From positions 157,670 to 221,669 of the forward strand of contig JAJEKV010000031.1 in the NCBI GenBank assembly GCA_021234155.1: DNA of 64,000 nucleotides, read 5' to 3'. Below, piece by piece: positions 35,984 to 47,065 of the stretch. Source of the DNA: Isoetes taiwanensis. Lineage: Eukaryota > Streptophyta > Lycopodiopsida > Isoetales > Isoetaceae. Below the pieces are notes generated by a model. The model saw only the letters and a program-made list of their open reading frames with translations, was not told the origin of the DNA and ran no database searches. A program made the translations under genes and the position numbers. Positions within the stretch are counted from its first letter, which is position 1. Each line of letters begins with the position of its first letter.

Positions 35984-36012
35984 CTAGTAATGGTGCCCAG
36001 CGTTGCTGGGCA
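35984..36012 (-). mobile_element. Helitron 3' terminus, second copy
   Basis: Minus-strand reading gives GCCCAGC-AAC-GCTGGGC, ACCATTA, CTAG and then T, the same 3' end as the Helitron at 27,655. The element would extend to the right. Its 5' TC end is not identified. Confidence 0.55.
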
Positions 36013-36233
36013 TATGTTGGAAGTTTGTAAATGTTTTGACTGCAATGAGGAACCTCTTGTTATAACAAAAATATCCAAAGATACAGTGCTGAGTGTTGCT
36101 GAGGATGAATTGGGAACCTATGAAGTTATAAGAACAATTTGACGTTTAGCCATCATTCTCTTGTAGTGATCATCTTTTGGATATAATTTCATCACATATT
36201 CATTCGGAGCTTAATGTTGTGCATAAGATGTAA

Positions 36234-37171
36234 TTGTTTTTGAAAGGTATGGGTAGTTTGTCGATTAGTTTGAACACTTTAGTTGGTGCTTGGTATGAGG
36301 CAGGACACTTGTTGACTTGGGATGCTTTTCAGACTAAGTTTATGCTATCTCGATGGGACAGAGCTCTGTGGCAAAAGCTGGCTGACATTCTGCCAGACGC
36401 TCCTTCACAATCAGTTGATGTGCCTATTTGGACTGGTCCCCAACGTCTTGTGCATTCATTATATCAAAAGCTGGTTGATGTTGACATTGTTCCCCCTCGG
36501 GCTGGTTGGCAGCTCTGCATTTTCCCTCCTCAGTGGAAGCGTATGTGGTCATGGTTCTGGAATAAATTGCTGCATGCCAAAGTTTCTACCTTATGGTGGC
36601 AACTCCTTCACAGATGTTTGCGGGTTAATGTGCTGGTCCATAAGTTCTATCCCCCCATTTCAGAACTCTGCCCACTCTGTAAGCAGCAAGCTGGGAGTCT
36701 CGAGCACTGCTTCTTTCTATGTGACCAAATTCAGCCAGTTTGGTCATGGTTACTATCTCTTTTCCATGTAGTCTTGACTAGCCAGCAGGTGCTTCTCGCC
36801 ATTTATCCTTCCACTTGGAACAGCCTGCAGCAACAGGCTTTCCACTTAGCTTCAGGCTGGTTGTTGTGGTCTATTTGGAAAAGAAGGCGAATGTGTATCT
36901 TCAAAGGCTTATCAATTAGTGTCGACCAACTTCTTCACGAGGCGCAAGACAGATTGGTGAAGGCATACCTATGTTCTCAGCTTGCTCCTGAGAAAAAACG
37001 TTTGATTTTTGAGGAATATTTGGGTATCTTATCTTATGCATAGACAGGTGGCTGCACTCAGTGGATTATCTTTGTCTGCTGAGATTTTATTTCTGTCTCT
37101 GCATTTATGTGTGTACTTCTTCTGGAATATTGAATAAGAGTTTGTCGTCCTTCAAAAAAAAAAAAAAACTT
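36234..37171 (+). mobile_element. LINE 3' end with zf-RVT domain and poly(A)
   Basis: A 269-codon open frame (36,234-37,043) is the C-terminal part of an L1-type ORF2. Its zinc-binding zf-RVT domain is intact: CPLCKQQAGSLEHCFFLC lies around codons 146-163, with conserved Trp residues before it (WSWFWNKLLHAKVSTLWWQL). Endonuclease and polymerase are absent, so this is a 5'-truncated insertion. After the stop come about 110 bp of 3' UTR ending GTCCTTC and a 14-15-base poly(A) near 37,157. The uninterrupted frame suggests it is younger than the other LINE copies here. A related 3' end lies at 25.6 kb. Confidence 0.85.
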
Positions 37172-38840
37172 TATATGATGTTTGCATTCATTCATTGCCA
37201 TTGTATTCAAAGCTTGCATTGTCTACTGCATTTCTAGATATGTTATACAAACATAGATTTGAGGTTATGCTACCTAAAAAGCTGGAATAAATGGAGCTAT
37301 CACCTTAATAAACGAAAGACTGAATTGTTCATGCAGATGTGAGAAAACACAGTTCACAAAAATCCACAGAAGAAGGCTTATACGGCTGAAATAGAATGTT
37401 ATATAGCTATGACCCTTCGCCCACAAACATAAATTCTATATGTCAATTTCTGGAGATAGGCAGAGTATGCAACTCCTGCTGATTGTTGAAAATGCTAATT
37501 TCTTTTCTTTCAGATACCAACAAAAATGTTTGTTCCCCAAAATATAGACATAAATATCACCTCCATCATGAGTCTTTGTCATCATTCATCTCACTATGAT
37601 CTTGATTAGAATTGCCATGGCTTCTATTGATGCATATAAGTGTGCTTGAAAATTCCTATGAGCCTAAAAGTGATCTAAGGCATAATGCAATGCACATATC
37701 TGTTGAAAATAATTGATTGTATTTCATCCCATTTATAATTGAAGAACATTGTAGAATTCTCAAAAAAGGGGGAATAGACATCTCAGCAGAATAATGAAGA
37801 ATAAATATGGCAATGCGGACCTTATACAAGGATGTTGGATGTGAATATGATTAAGGTAAAATCAAGGATATCGTTTGCTTTAAATTTATTTTGACACATG
37901 GAGTGTGCGAGTATGATTGACCGACAAATCAGGGACACCAAGATAACACTAAAATTTTGTTAATTTTTAGTTTTTCATTTTTATCCCGATAAAAGCCTAG
38001 CAACACTGGGCATTCAAGTTTTCTACAACTTTGTTTCTCCATGAACCATGATAGTATGCATCTTTCTACAACTCTTGTTATTTATACTTAGTCCATTGAA
38101 CACCAAATATATTGGAGACTAAATAAATAGGCACAAGATCTCATAAATTGCTCATGGTCTCATAAATTGCTTATAGGATCTCAAATCATCTCCCTTAGAC
38201 CACTGGGGCAAGCTAGCCAACAATGGACCCCTAATATTGGGAGCAAATAAATTGCCATATCACTCATATCTAATTCAGTGTCATTTTTTGTTTGATAAAT
38301 ATTTGTTTGATGGAATTTGTTTGAAGCATCCTTGTGCTGACACGTATGTGCAAACAAAATTTTAAAATTTTAGGGGAAGAATGCGGCTTTTATGATATTT
38401 GCACTTACCGTGCATTTATGGTGGCTACGGGGGCTATGGCGGCCTTTTCCCCTGTTTCGTGCTCTGCCGCTGCTTTGCTCTGGCTATGGCAGATCCAACT
38501 CCGATGTTGGTAGTGGTTAGTACCAGTTTCGGTCGCTGTAGCATGGCTATGGCTGAGCACCCCCTAAAATGGGAATGCTACCATCGCAGCCAGGCACGAT
38601 GAAACTGCAGGTAGCCGAAGCTGCTACAACAGTGGTCGCCACCGATTTTGGCAAGATGTTGGATCCGCCAGCTCCGTCCTGCTACAGGAGAATGATTCAA
38701 AAATAGGTAACGGTGGTTTGGTGCTGGGAAAAGGAACTGTAAAAAAAAATCAGAGGCTAATTATAAAAAGGTATGGAGCCCAGTCAATTCAATGGCTTCA
38801 CCAGAAGGTTCGGCCAAGCCCAAGATCGCTCCCAGCCCGT
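37172..38840. other. Intergenic sequence
   Basis: Mostly AT-rich without a gene. A third Helitron-like hairpin (GCCTAGCAACACTGGGC, plus orientation) lies at about 37,997. At 38,400-38,650 the composition turns GC-rich with a GGCTATGG-type motif repeated; its 67-codon frame is Gly/Cys-rich and I do not recognise it. Confidence 0.5.
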
Positions 38841-38849
38841 TGATCCTTC

Positions 38850-38983
38850 TAAATGCACAACTGCTGGGGATTAGGTGTAGGGGGTAGAGAACAGGAGGTT
38901 GTTGTAAAAGATCATGGCGATGGAACTTATACGGCAACTTATGCAGTTGGAAAACGTGGTGATTATATGGTAAGTGTGGAATG
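38850..38983 (+). pseudogene. Captured filamin-repeat exon fragment
   Basis: Translation gives VVVKDHGDGTYTATYAVGKR followed by GDYMVSVEC. This is the central motif of an immunoglobulin-like filamin/ABP280 repeat (V.V.D.GDGTY...Y....G.Y.V.V), known in plants from proteins such as the gamete protein GEX2. Only about a third of a repeat is present. It ends abruptly where CCCH-type sequence begins at about 38,981. A GTAAGT (38,970) overlaps the end and could be an old splice donor. Confidence 0.6.
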
Positions 38984-39292
38984 TTTCCTGGCATGTTGTC
39001 TTTGATACCTGGTATTCTTCCAGAGGCCACAGGAGGGGCAGTTTTACCTGGAATTGGAGCATCTTTCGGAGAGGTTTGTAGGTATTATCTTAATGGTAGA
39101 TGCATAAGGGGAGATTGCAAATACAACAATCCTCCTCAGAGCCAAGTGATGGCAGCACTCACAGCAGGAAGCACAATGGGGGGTCTCAGTCAGATGCCAT
39201 TAGCACCTTCTGCAGCACCTTCTGCACTATCAGGAAAAGCTATTTGTAATTTTATGCATCAGAAACTGGAAATATCAGATTCCGTGATATAA
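38981..39292 (+). pseudogene. Captured CCCH zinc-finger exon fragment
   Basis: A 103-codon frame starts FPGMLSLIPGILPEATGG and contains CRYYLNGRCIRGDCKYNN followed by PPQSQVMAAL. This is a CCCH RNA-binding finger of the muscleblind-like type, with C-x7-C-x4-C-x3 and the final His replaced by Asn. Loss of the zinc-ligating His and the absence of the rest of the protein point to a non-functional captured exon. Its tail (LAPSAAPSA, then GKAICNFM) is also present in copy 2 at the right window edge, so capture preceded duplication. Confidence 0.65.
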
Positions 39293-39618
39293 AACTTACT
39301 CACACATCAAAATGGAGCCAAAAGATGGGTATGTGATACATGACGGTTAGGATTTGTGTGCAAAGTTTTTTGTTACCGCGGCGCCACTGTATTGGATTGA
39401 AGGCCGGCGCTAGGCACCATAGCTGGGAGCAGGAAACGACAAGGTATGTAAGTAAGAGAAAATCCTTAATGTCGATGTGTCTGACCCTACTCTCTTCTGA
39501 TTGATAATTATAAGTGGGAGCTACGTACGAATATAGCAGAGCTTTTGTATATCGACATCCTTTAATGCCTTTTTGAGCCAACAGAGTTCTTAGACTAGCT
39601 AGGAGCCTTCTGGTTTTT

Positions 39619-39745
39619 ACTTGATGTACCCTGTATACAAGGGATATCAGTGGATTGTTTGTGTGAAGCTATAGTGAGGGGACTTGATGTGCCCTGTATA
39701 CAAGGGATATTAATGTGATTGTTCGTGTGAAGCTGTAGTGGGGAG
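39619..39745. repeat. 63-bp tandem duplication
   Basis: ACTTGATGTACCCTGTATAC at 39,619 recurs as ACTTGATGTGCCCTGTATAC at 39,682. It lies inside the roughly 225-bp insertion that distinguishes copy 1 from copy 2 of the CACTA-like element. Confidence 0.8.
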
Positions 39746-40968
39746 ACTGAAAGGTCCAAATTGCATTTAATGCATGTGCCTTCGTATACCAAATTTGCAT
39801 ACATTTGCAGACTGATATTCAACCACCAAATTCATTAAGAAAAGTAAATGGGTGCTAACGACGTGGATTAAGGTAAGCCAAAATGAGTAGAAAGGAATAA
39901 AAGCAAGGCAGTCGGTAGTAAATCTAATCCAAGGATGGTAGAATGGGATCGCCAGAAAGAGATAGGCTATCTGTTTGATGGGCGACTACATCAGTTTTTA
40001 GTCGTGAAAAAAATTGTAACCCTCGCAACCCCAAAACAGGAAAAAATCTTTTTTTTTTTAACAATAAAAAATAGCAAGTCCAAAAACACGTTTAAAATGA
40101 CAATCACATTTTCTGTTCAGTTGTAGTAACATTTTTTAAGTCATATATGCAAAGATACATATCTTGTGCCCCAATCATGCTCTGCCCCACAAATGTGGTC
40201 TCATGTCAAATCTTGGTTCCTTTCCAAAAACCTATTGCTTCAATTGTGACCTCTGCCTAAATTATGCCATTGGTGTTAGTGTTGAAGGTTCCATTTGATC
40301 ATCACCAATGGTAAAATCCAATGCATGAAATTTATCGAAAAACTAAAGTGATGTAACATCAATGCACTTAGTTGTCAACAATCATGATGCTGGTCTTGGC
40401 ATTGCATTTTGCTCATAAAGTTCAAATAACAAGTCGTCAAGGCACTATGAATGACATCAATGCCATATTTTATTGTTTTGGTTGTTAATGTAAATTCTAC
40501 AACTTCCTGCATCAGCAAAGGTCAAATTTGATCTACCACGTTTGAAACATTTCCATACATTGAGCAGAGCAAATAATCATGTTGGACAATATTGCATGAC
40601 GGACCATCTCCATGATGCATATCATAAATTTGTTTTTACCATATGGAAAGCTATTGGGTTAGTGGGTTCATGTTTTATTCATATGCATTTTGAATAACCA
40701 TTTTGCATAGATATATTGGCAACTACAGAGGTTAGAATTCCCCATGCTCAAACACAGTTCAATTTTTGTATGTTCGGAACTTAGATTTTTTTGATTTAAT
40801 GCAAAATATCTTCGAGTCGTTATGGTCAATATTCTTCTATCATGCGGGCACTGAACATAAGGCAACAAAATGCAAGTTCAAATTCTGCATGTTCTAGCAT
40901 GTATAGACGAGTTGGGGAAGAGAAACGTTCGCGGCGGACTTGGCTGCCGCGATAAGTTTCTTGTATTG

Positions 40969-41770
40969 TTAAAGATGCTTTCCACATCTATATTTTCACA
41001 AAATTTCAGATCTTTATCAACCATTCAAACTATCTACCCCATTAAACTATTTAAAGACAACGAAATCCCTTAGAGTGTTATAGTTTTCAATGTTTGAAGA
41101 TTTGGAGAGAATATTCTTCCCCTGCACCTCTCTCTGTATTTGCCTCTTCTACATGCAAATTAAGTTATTTATGCTTACTATGTGCTTTTATCCAAGTGTT
41201 TAGAACTCTTTTTGGGTTGCCCCTAGGGGGGCAATCCCTTGTTTATGTGGGTTTTTGGCATACTCATGGTATATGCTAGCATATACCTAGAATATGCCAA
41301 AAACTGCTAAAAACCTGCTGTAAGCTGTAAATGTTAGGTCATCCCTGTTGCCAGGCAGCTGTTGTGCATACCGGCTAACCGGAAGTTTGGATGCATGGGC
41401 CATCGGCATGAGAGAAATGTCCAGGAAGAACAAGGCTCTCGGCTATGGCCTCCTTGCAAGAATTCAAAAGTAGTCTCGATTTGCAATGGGATTCAAAAGT
41501 CCCCTTCAAGAATAAAAAAAAGTCGTGATCTGCACATGAAAGCCTCCTTCCAAAACAATGAGATGGTTTCTGATACAATGAGATGGTTTATGATGGTTTC
41601 GGAGAGGGCTTCTTTAGGGTTTCTCCACGAACTCGAGCAGCGGGCTCGATGACACCACGAATCTTACGGCTGGAGGAAGCGACTGGAGATACAGTTTGAT
41701 CTAGATTATATAGATGCAGATGCTACTGGAAATGTGGCTTGCTTCTTATTGATCATTTCGGGATGTTGAG
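40969..41770. other. Intergenic sequence
   Basis: No gene recognised. A 96-codon frame at 41,362-41,652 contains duplicated ATGAGATGGTTT motifs and does not look like a conserved protein. Confidence 0.45.
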
Positions 41771-41789
41771 AGATGATCTTGGCATTCCG

Positions 41790-44140
41790 TTCAGAGATAA
41801 TGGCCAACTTGGCTTGCTCTGGCTTTGTCACTCATACACTGGATCCGGTTTGGTTAAAGGTAGACTCAGCGTTGAGGTTGGTGGCAAATAGAAGGTTGGC
41901 TTCAAAATATAGAAAAAAATCTGGAAAAGATTTGGGGAGCTTAACCTCCCAAAAGCATCTGTGTTTTACTCAACTGCAGAGGCATTTAAGGATCCACCAG
42001 AATCATGGAAATCTCGATTTGCTTTCAACCCACAATCTTTGCATGGGTCAGGTTATGCAGTCAAACATTTCCTGACTTATTTGAGGCACAAGCCGATTTG
42101 TGCCTATAATCCGGATAAGAGAGAAACAAATTGGGGAAACAGTGGAGGTATATGCATTATCAGAGCAATGGGGCTAATTGACAATTGGAATCTTCAGGTA
42201 CGAACGGTTGATTTAATGCTATACTATAGTTCCTGAAAGGCATTGATGGACACTAATTTTTTTTATTCTGCAGACGACCATAGATCCATGGCAGCTCAGA
42301 GTTCCTTTGATACTGGATCATGTTATCACCATTAACATTGTATGCTATTTCCTCTCACACATTTTTTTTCAACCCGAGATGATTAGAAGTTTTTGACTGC
42401 ACATAACCATTTAAAGTTAGGAAACATATGAGCTCTGATGTTGGCATTCTTCATTCAATCTCTCTATCTTTGGTACAGGTTAACATTTTTTGTTGGGGAT
42501 GGAATACCATTTATATTGTTTCGTTTCTTGATTTTATCTGGTCGGATAGCCAGTACTTTGGACTGATCATTCTGTTTTAGGGCAACGGAAATTTATCCGG
42601 AAGATCTAAATAAGCTGGAGAACAAGAATAGCTTGGGCAAAGCCATTGTGTTGGATAATGAGCAAGGCAACAAGCAGGTGGTGCCTCCATGTCTTGTGAT
42701 GATTCGACTCTGTTGTGCCTTACATGGTACTATCAAGATTTAAGCTTTTACTCTTCCTTAATTTGTTCTGTGATTTCGAGGTTTAAGTGCTAATTCCTTA
42801 TCAATATGCTTTGTTGTGTCTCACATAAGCGTTTTTGTTTTAGGCAGTGTTGTCCCATACGCTGCGTCGATGCAAATGCGTCGTCTTGTGCGTATTTTTT
42901 TAAAAATCGTTTTTTCAAGCCATCATTACCTTTACGTGACGTTTGGAGTATTTTTTAAAAATAAAAAAACAGTGTTTAAATAGAATAAAATAGTGAAATA
43001 AAACATAAAACTGATGTAGGAAGGAAGGAAGGTACTTTTATCGTCCACGGAGACCAATCGGTCTATGGGACCCAATACAAAAACGCAGCAAGCGGATTAC
43101 TGCCCGGATTAAAAGTTGGTTAGCATGTTAGTTTGCTATCTAGGAGGTCCAGGTTCAATTCTTGGTAAGTGCAAGTTTACTGTTTTGTGAAAAACAAGTA
43201 GTATTTAAAAAAAAAAAGGTCAGGAGTATTTTTTAAAAATACATACGTATGTACAAGTACGGTACGGAATGGATCCTTTTCAAAAAATACGCGTATTTTT
43301 GCAACACTGGTTTTAGGTACAATTCAATATAATAATGATGAAGGCTATGGTGCATTTTTGGTTTGTGTCTGCCTCTCCTTTTGATTCACCGAAGGATGTG
43401 ACTGCTACCCTCCTTGAGGTGGATGAGGAAGTGGCCAGTATAACACTTAGCTATAAGACAAACATCTGGGCCAGTGAGTCATTATTTAAAGTCATGAAAT
43501 ACCGATAATAGTCGGCTACGAGTTAGCGATTGAAGTGAGCAAATGTATAAGGAGAACAAAAGAGAATCAGATGTTGTCTCAGTATGCATTGAGATTGATG
43601 TTTGAAGAAGATAATCCCTCTTAAAGTACATGTGAATATGTCTTAAAACAACTGCATCTTTTTATACATGGAAACCCATTGGTTGAATTGTTTATGGATA
43701 AGTTTCAGACTGTATATTAGCGACAGATTGAGTTGCATAACATTGCAGGCAAAGAAAAAGAAGCATGATAGAAATCTGAAGTTGTAACATTTTGGATCGA
43801 GGTGTCAACAATAATTACGGCTGCAATGTGTTGGCTTTCATTTCATTTGGGTGGGTTGCAAGCGCAATCAATCCCATCTATAGCCTTAGTTGTAGCAATG
43901 CCACTAGAATCTATAAGCAATGCTACTAGAATCTATAAGCAGGTCGTTTAAATCCTTATTGAGTAAATACCAAAAGGAAATCAAAGCAAGATGAGACTTA
44001 ATCCAGGAGCTCTTGGTTGTGGAGAAATTGAGGGAGAAGCAACTGGCTCTAATTAGAGATCTGGATTTCTTACAAGAGCATGTTGATCCTTGCACCAAGA
44101 CTATCTATCATGCTAGAACAATTGTTCTTCAGTGGTACTA
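41790..44140 (+). pseudogene. Exon-like fragments of an unidentified gene
   Basis: Several plus-strand stretches read like exons of one conserved protein. 41,830-41,960 gives LDPVWLKVDSALRLVANRRL; 41,961-42,200 gives FYSTAEAFKDPPESWKSRF, then YAVKHFLTYLRHKPICAYNP and ending at a CAG|GTACG donor; 42,590-42,720 gives ATEIYPEDLNKLENKN; 43,950-44,140 gives a coiled-coil-like ELLVVEKLREKQLALIRDLD. Intervening sequence is AT-rich and intron-like. Frame breaks and in-frame stops (for example near 43,990) suggest a pseudogene. I do not recognise the family, and the pieces could have different sources. Confidence 0.35.
42837..43317. mobile_element. hAT-type MITE with 8-bp target duplication
   Basis: CAGTGTTG at 42,845 and CAACACTG ending at 43,309 are inverted ends, and similarity continues inward through CCCATACGC and GCGTATTTTTG. 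The perfect 8-bp duplication GTTTTAGG flanks both ends (42,837-42,844 and 43,310-43,317). An 8-bp duplication and CAGTGTTG ends are typical of hAT elements. The 465-bp body has no ORF. A tRNA-like stretch with B box GGTTCAATTC (about 43,151) lies inside. Confidence 0.88.
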
Positions 44141-45020
44141 AAACATTTGTTGTTCTTTTTTGTTCATTTCTGGTAAACTGAACCATTTGCTATTGTAGTT
44201 GTTTGTAACTTGATGTGAATTTTCTCAGATATTGCCATCCGACAAGAATCATTGAGTACTGCAATGTTTTACTACTTAATGTTCATATGGAGATTGGAAA
44301 ACCAATAGCATCAACTTATGTGGATCCAATATGTATTTTAAGCTTGAAGCATGTTGTGTAGAAGCACATGAATCCCGCCATCTTTCTTTAAGGACTATCA
44401 AGGTGACAACATCAACATCACAATTATCCCATGGCCCATATTAGACCAGCTGATCAGGCCCTCAAGCATTTTGTACTACAGGTATCTTACCCTTCTACTA
44501 TAAAGCATTTTGCAGAACAATCCGACACTTCATGCTACAATTCTATTTTAACATGCATATAGAAAATAAGTGCAACACAAAGCACCTTTTTTTATTTTAA
44601 GAACTTGGAGAACAATGTTACACAACATCCATAAAAAAACAAACATGTGCTAAACTGTCAAATTAAGATATTCAATAGTTTATCATTTACAAGTTATACA
44701 TATGTTGCATGGATAGACATGGAGATGCATGTTAAAGCAAAAACATGCCAATCCAATGTACAATAAGATGTAATATGTATTCATTACACAATGCATATAT
44801 TTAAGCTCCTCCAAGCTTAATAAACGTAAATAAATCTTATTTGTGGAATTAATGTGTATGTCATGAATCAAACCCAAAAATAACGTACAAGCAAAACAAC
44901 AATGAATCTCATATAGTTAAGACAGTATCAAAGCATTGCTATGTTGCAAGCTTCGTCTGCACGTTTGTTTGATATGCATGATGTCATGTCATGGAAAATA
45001 TTATCTGATGCTACATCATG
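44140..45020. other. AT-rich intergenic sequence
   Basis: No gene is visible. A short coding-like piece (44,440-44,480, ADQALKHFVLQ) may be one more fragment of the unidentified gene to the left. Confidence 0.4.
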
Positions 45021-45024
45021 GGAT

Positions 45025-45175
45025 GTATGCCCAACAACACTTGGCCAAACGATATTACAACCATAATATGCAAGTTCTCTACCCAATGTATGCCAAGCAA
45101 CACTTGGCCAAACAATATTACAACCATAATATGCAAGTTTTCTACACAATGTATGCCCAACAACACTTTGCCATG
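45025..45175. repeat. 63-bp tandem repeat, 2.4 copies
   Basis: GTATGCCcAACAACAC-type starts lie at 45,025, 45,089 and 45,151, each followed by TTGGCCAAAC and CAACCATAATATGCAAGTT. The third copy is partial. Confidence 0.85.
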
Positions 45176-45295
45176 CACACTTTTCTCATTACGGTCAAAC
45201 CATTTACAGACTTCCATCCCTCCCTTTCATCCTTCGTTCCATCTTATTCTAATTCGATTCGGGCTCACAAGATCCTGATTAAAGTATTCTATTGA

Positions 45296-45646
45296 TGCAT
45301 TATTTTACCAAGCTGATTTGGGTCCAGATCTGATTTGATCTGGCTTAACTTCGCTATCTAGGAGTTGGCACCCTCTCTCAAACTCGGCGGTGCAATTTAT
45401 GAAGCAAAAGGTCCTGCATTATTTTACCAAGCTGATTTGGGTCCGGATCGATTTGATCGGCTTAACCGCTATCTAGGATTTGGCACCCTCTCTCAAAGTC
45501 GGCGGTGCAATTTATGAAGCAAAAGGTCCTGCATTACTTTACCAAGCTGATTTGGGTCCAGATCTGATTTGATCTGGCTTAACTTCGCTATCTAGGAGTT
45601 GGCACCCTCTCTCAAACTCGGCGGTGCAATTTATGAAGCATAAATT
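45296..45646. repeat. 117-120-bp tandem repeat, three copies
   Basis: Three copies start at about 45,296, 45,416 and 45,533, each running from GCATTA.TTTACCAAGCTG to GGTGCAATTTATGAAGCA. Copies 1 and 3 are almost identical, and copy 2 has several shared single-base deletions. That pattern suggests conversion or a recent third copy. Confidence 0.88.
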
Positions 45647-45663
45647 TACTACTAGCATTAGCA

Positions 45664-45830
45664 TTATCTTATCTTATTCTTAGTAGCCTTTTAATATTTG
45701 GTTATTGTGTTTGGTGATGGGGCCTAGTCCCCAGGTTTTAGATGGGCTGTTGCCCTTGCATGTGCCGTCCCATAACCCGTTGGGTTCCCGTGGACGTAAA
45801 AATTTATCTTATCTTATCTTATCTTTTCTT
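45664..45830 (+). mobile_element. Possible SINE/RTE 3' end with (TTATC)n tail
   Basis: A 100-bp GC-richer stretch (GGGGCCTAGTCCCCAGG ... CCCGTTGGGTTCCCGTGG) ends in a (TTATC)n tail at 45,804-45,825. A similar TTATC run precedes it at 45,664-45,680. A simple-repeat tail fits RTE-type LINEs or their SINEs. No internal Pol III boxes were found. Confidence 0.35.
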
Positions 45831-46574
45831 GTGGTACTTTGTGTTGAAAAAATAAGATGAATACTTTTTTTCTGATGTCGGGCGGCGGACGTGGAGGCGG
45901 GAGCGCCCAGCGGCTTCTTTCTCTCTAACGAGCGCTTCCCTTCAGCCCGGATCGCTTGATTTCGCCAGTAATTTTGCCATTCTGCCTTCCTGCCAAGCTG
46001 ATTCGGCCTATTCATTTAGCCTCTGACCTGATCCATTAGCATTGACCAGGCTAAGATTTCTTCCAGACCTGGCTGAATCTCCCTGAGGTTGATCTCTCAC
46101 GCTCCCCCTTTGTAGAGGGGGAGCCAGCGTACAACTCTCTCATGCTCTCACGAACCAGTACTGCAATTTTTGGGGCTCCAAGCTTGAGATATGGCAGGGC
46201 CAGGGCTAAGGGGTTCCTACTCACGCAACCCCTTCCTATAAATTGCTGCGAAATTGGAGGCAGCAACCCACCACTGATCAAGCATCTGCCGGCTCCTCTG
46301 TTCTCTGGAATTTCAGCTCTAATTCCCGTTGCTGGCAAGATCACTCCTTGCTCATATGGCCACGTCTTTGCAGGCATTTCGGACCTATACTTGAGCCATC
46401 TCCTCTGCTTTGGAACTTACTCTTGGTAAGCTGCTGTGCCTTCTTTGGATCAGATTTCCCCCTTCTGGCTAAAGCCAAAGCTGGGACATCTCTTGCGAAC
46501 CTGTTTTCTTACTCCAGCAGGAGCCCCATCTGTGGCAGCAGCCGTGACTCTGCTGTTGGTCATTTGAACGCCTC

Positions 46575-47065
46575 TTCTTCCTCATGGCCAGGGAACACAT
46601 GCGCTGAGGGTTTCATCTATTGGCTTTGAGCCGCATTGATTCTTGCACCCTTTGCATCTTTGGGAGGCCCATAAATCATGCGCAGCGGGACTCTTCTGCT
46701 TTTGCAATCGGGTTGCATCATCAACAAATCACGGATTTCTAAACAAATCGGGTTTCTATACAACACCCTCTGCTACAGCGAATGGAAGTGGGGTGCGGGC
46801 TTCTCGGCTGTTTTTAGTCAGATCCGGATCTTGTTTTGTTTATGCAGCGACTTTCCAAATCTCCGGTGTTCACGTGGAGCATGTTCTTCCTCATGGCATA
46901 GAATATTTACGCACTTTGAGTCTTCATCTGGCGGCTTTGAGCCGCGTGTGTTCTTGCACTCTTTGCATGCCGGGAGGCCCGGTCATGCGCAGCGGGGAAG
47001 CTTTTACGCTTTTGCAAGCGGTACGCATCATCAACAAACACGGATCTCGACACAACACCCGAGCC
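46575..47065. repeat. 310-bp direct repeat in the LINE 5' region
   Basis: GGCTTTGAGCCGC, TTCTTGCAC.CTTTGCAT, GGGAGGCCC, ATGCGCAGCGGG and GCATCATCAACAAA occur in the same order twice; GGGAGGCCC lies at 46,662 and 46,972. Repeated 5' units commonly carry the promoter of non-LTR elements. Promoter activity here is inference. Confidence 0.75.

Larger units (their letters stand above)
38850..40968 (-). mobile_element. CACTA-like element, copy 1, with captured exons
   Basis: Sequence from about 39,200 to 40,968 is repeated in inverted orientation at 62,146-63,950. On the minus strand it begins CAATACAAGAAACTTATCGC, close to the CACTACAAGAAA terminus of plant CACTA (En/Spm) elements, followed by a GC-rich palindrome (GCGGC..CCGCCGC type). 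The deep end carries gene fragments. No transposase is visible, and the far terminus is not identified. Copy 1 has an insertion of about 225 bp (39,560-39,787) compared with copy 2, and lacks about 290 bp present in copy 2 at 63.6-63.9 kb. Confidence 0.65.

Noticed and set aside
36234-37043. Host gene encoding a zinc-binding protein
   Set aside because: The CPLC..HCFFLC motif with Trp-rich flanks, the poly(A) and the related copy at 25.6 kb show it is the zf-RVT end of a LINE.
38399-38602. Small Gly/Cys-rich secreted protein
   Set aside because: There is no convincing signal peptide, the frame arises from a repeated GGCTATGG motif, and no homologous family is recognised.
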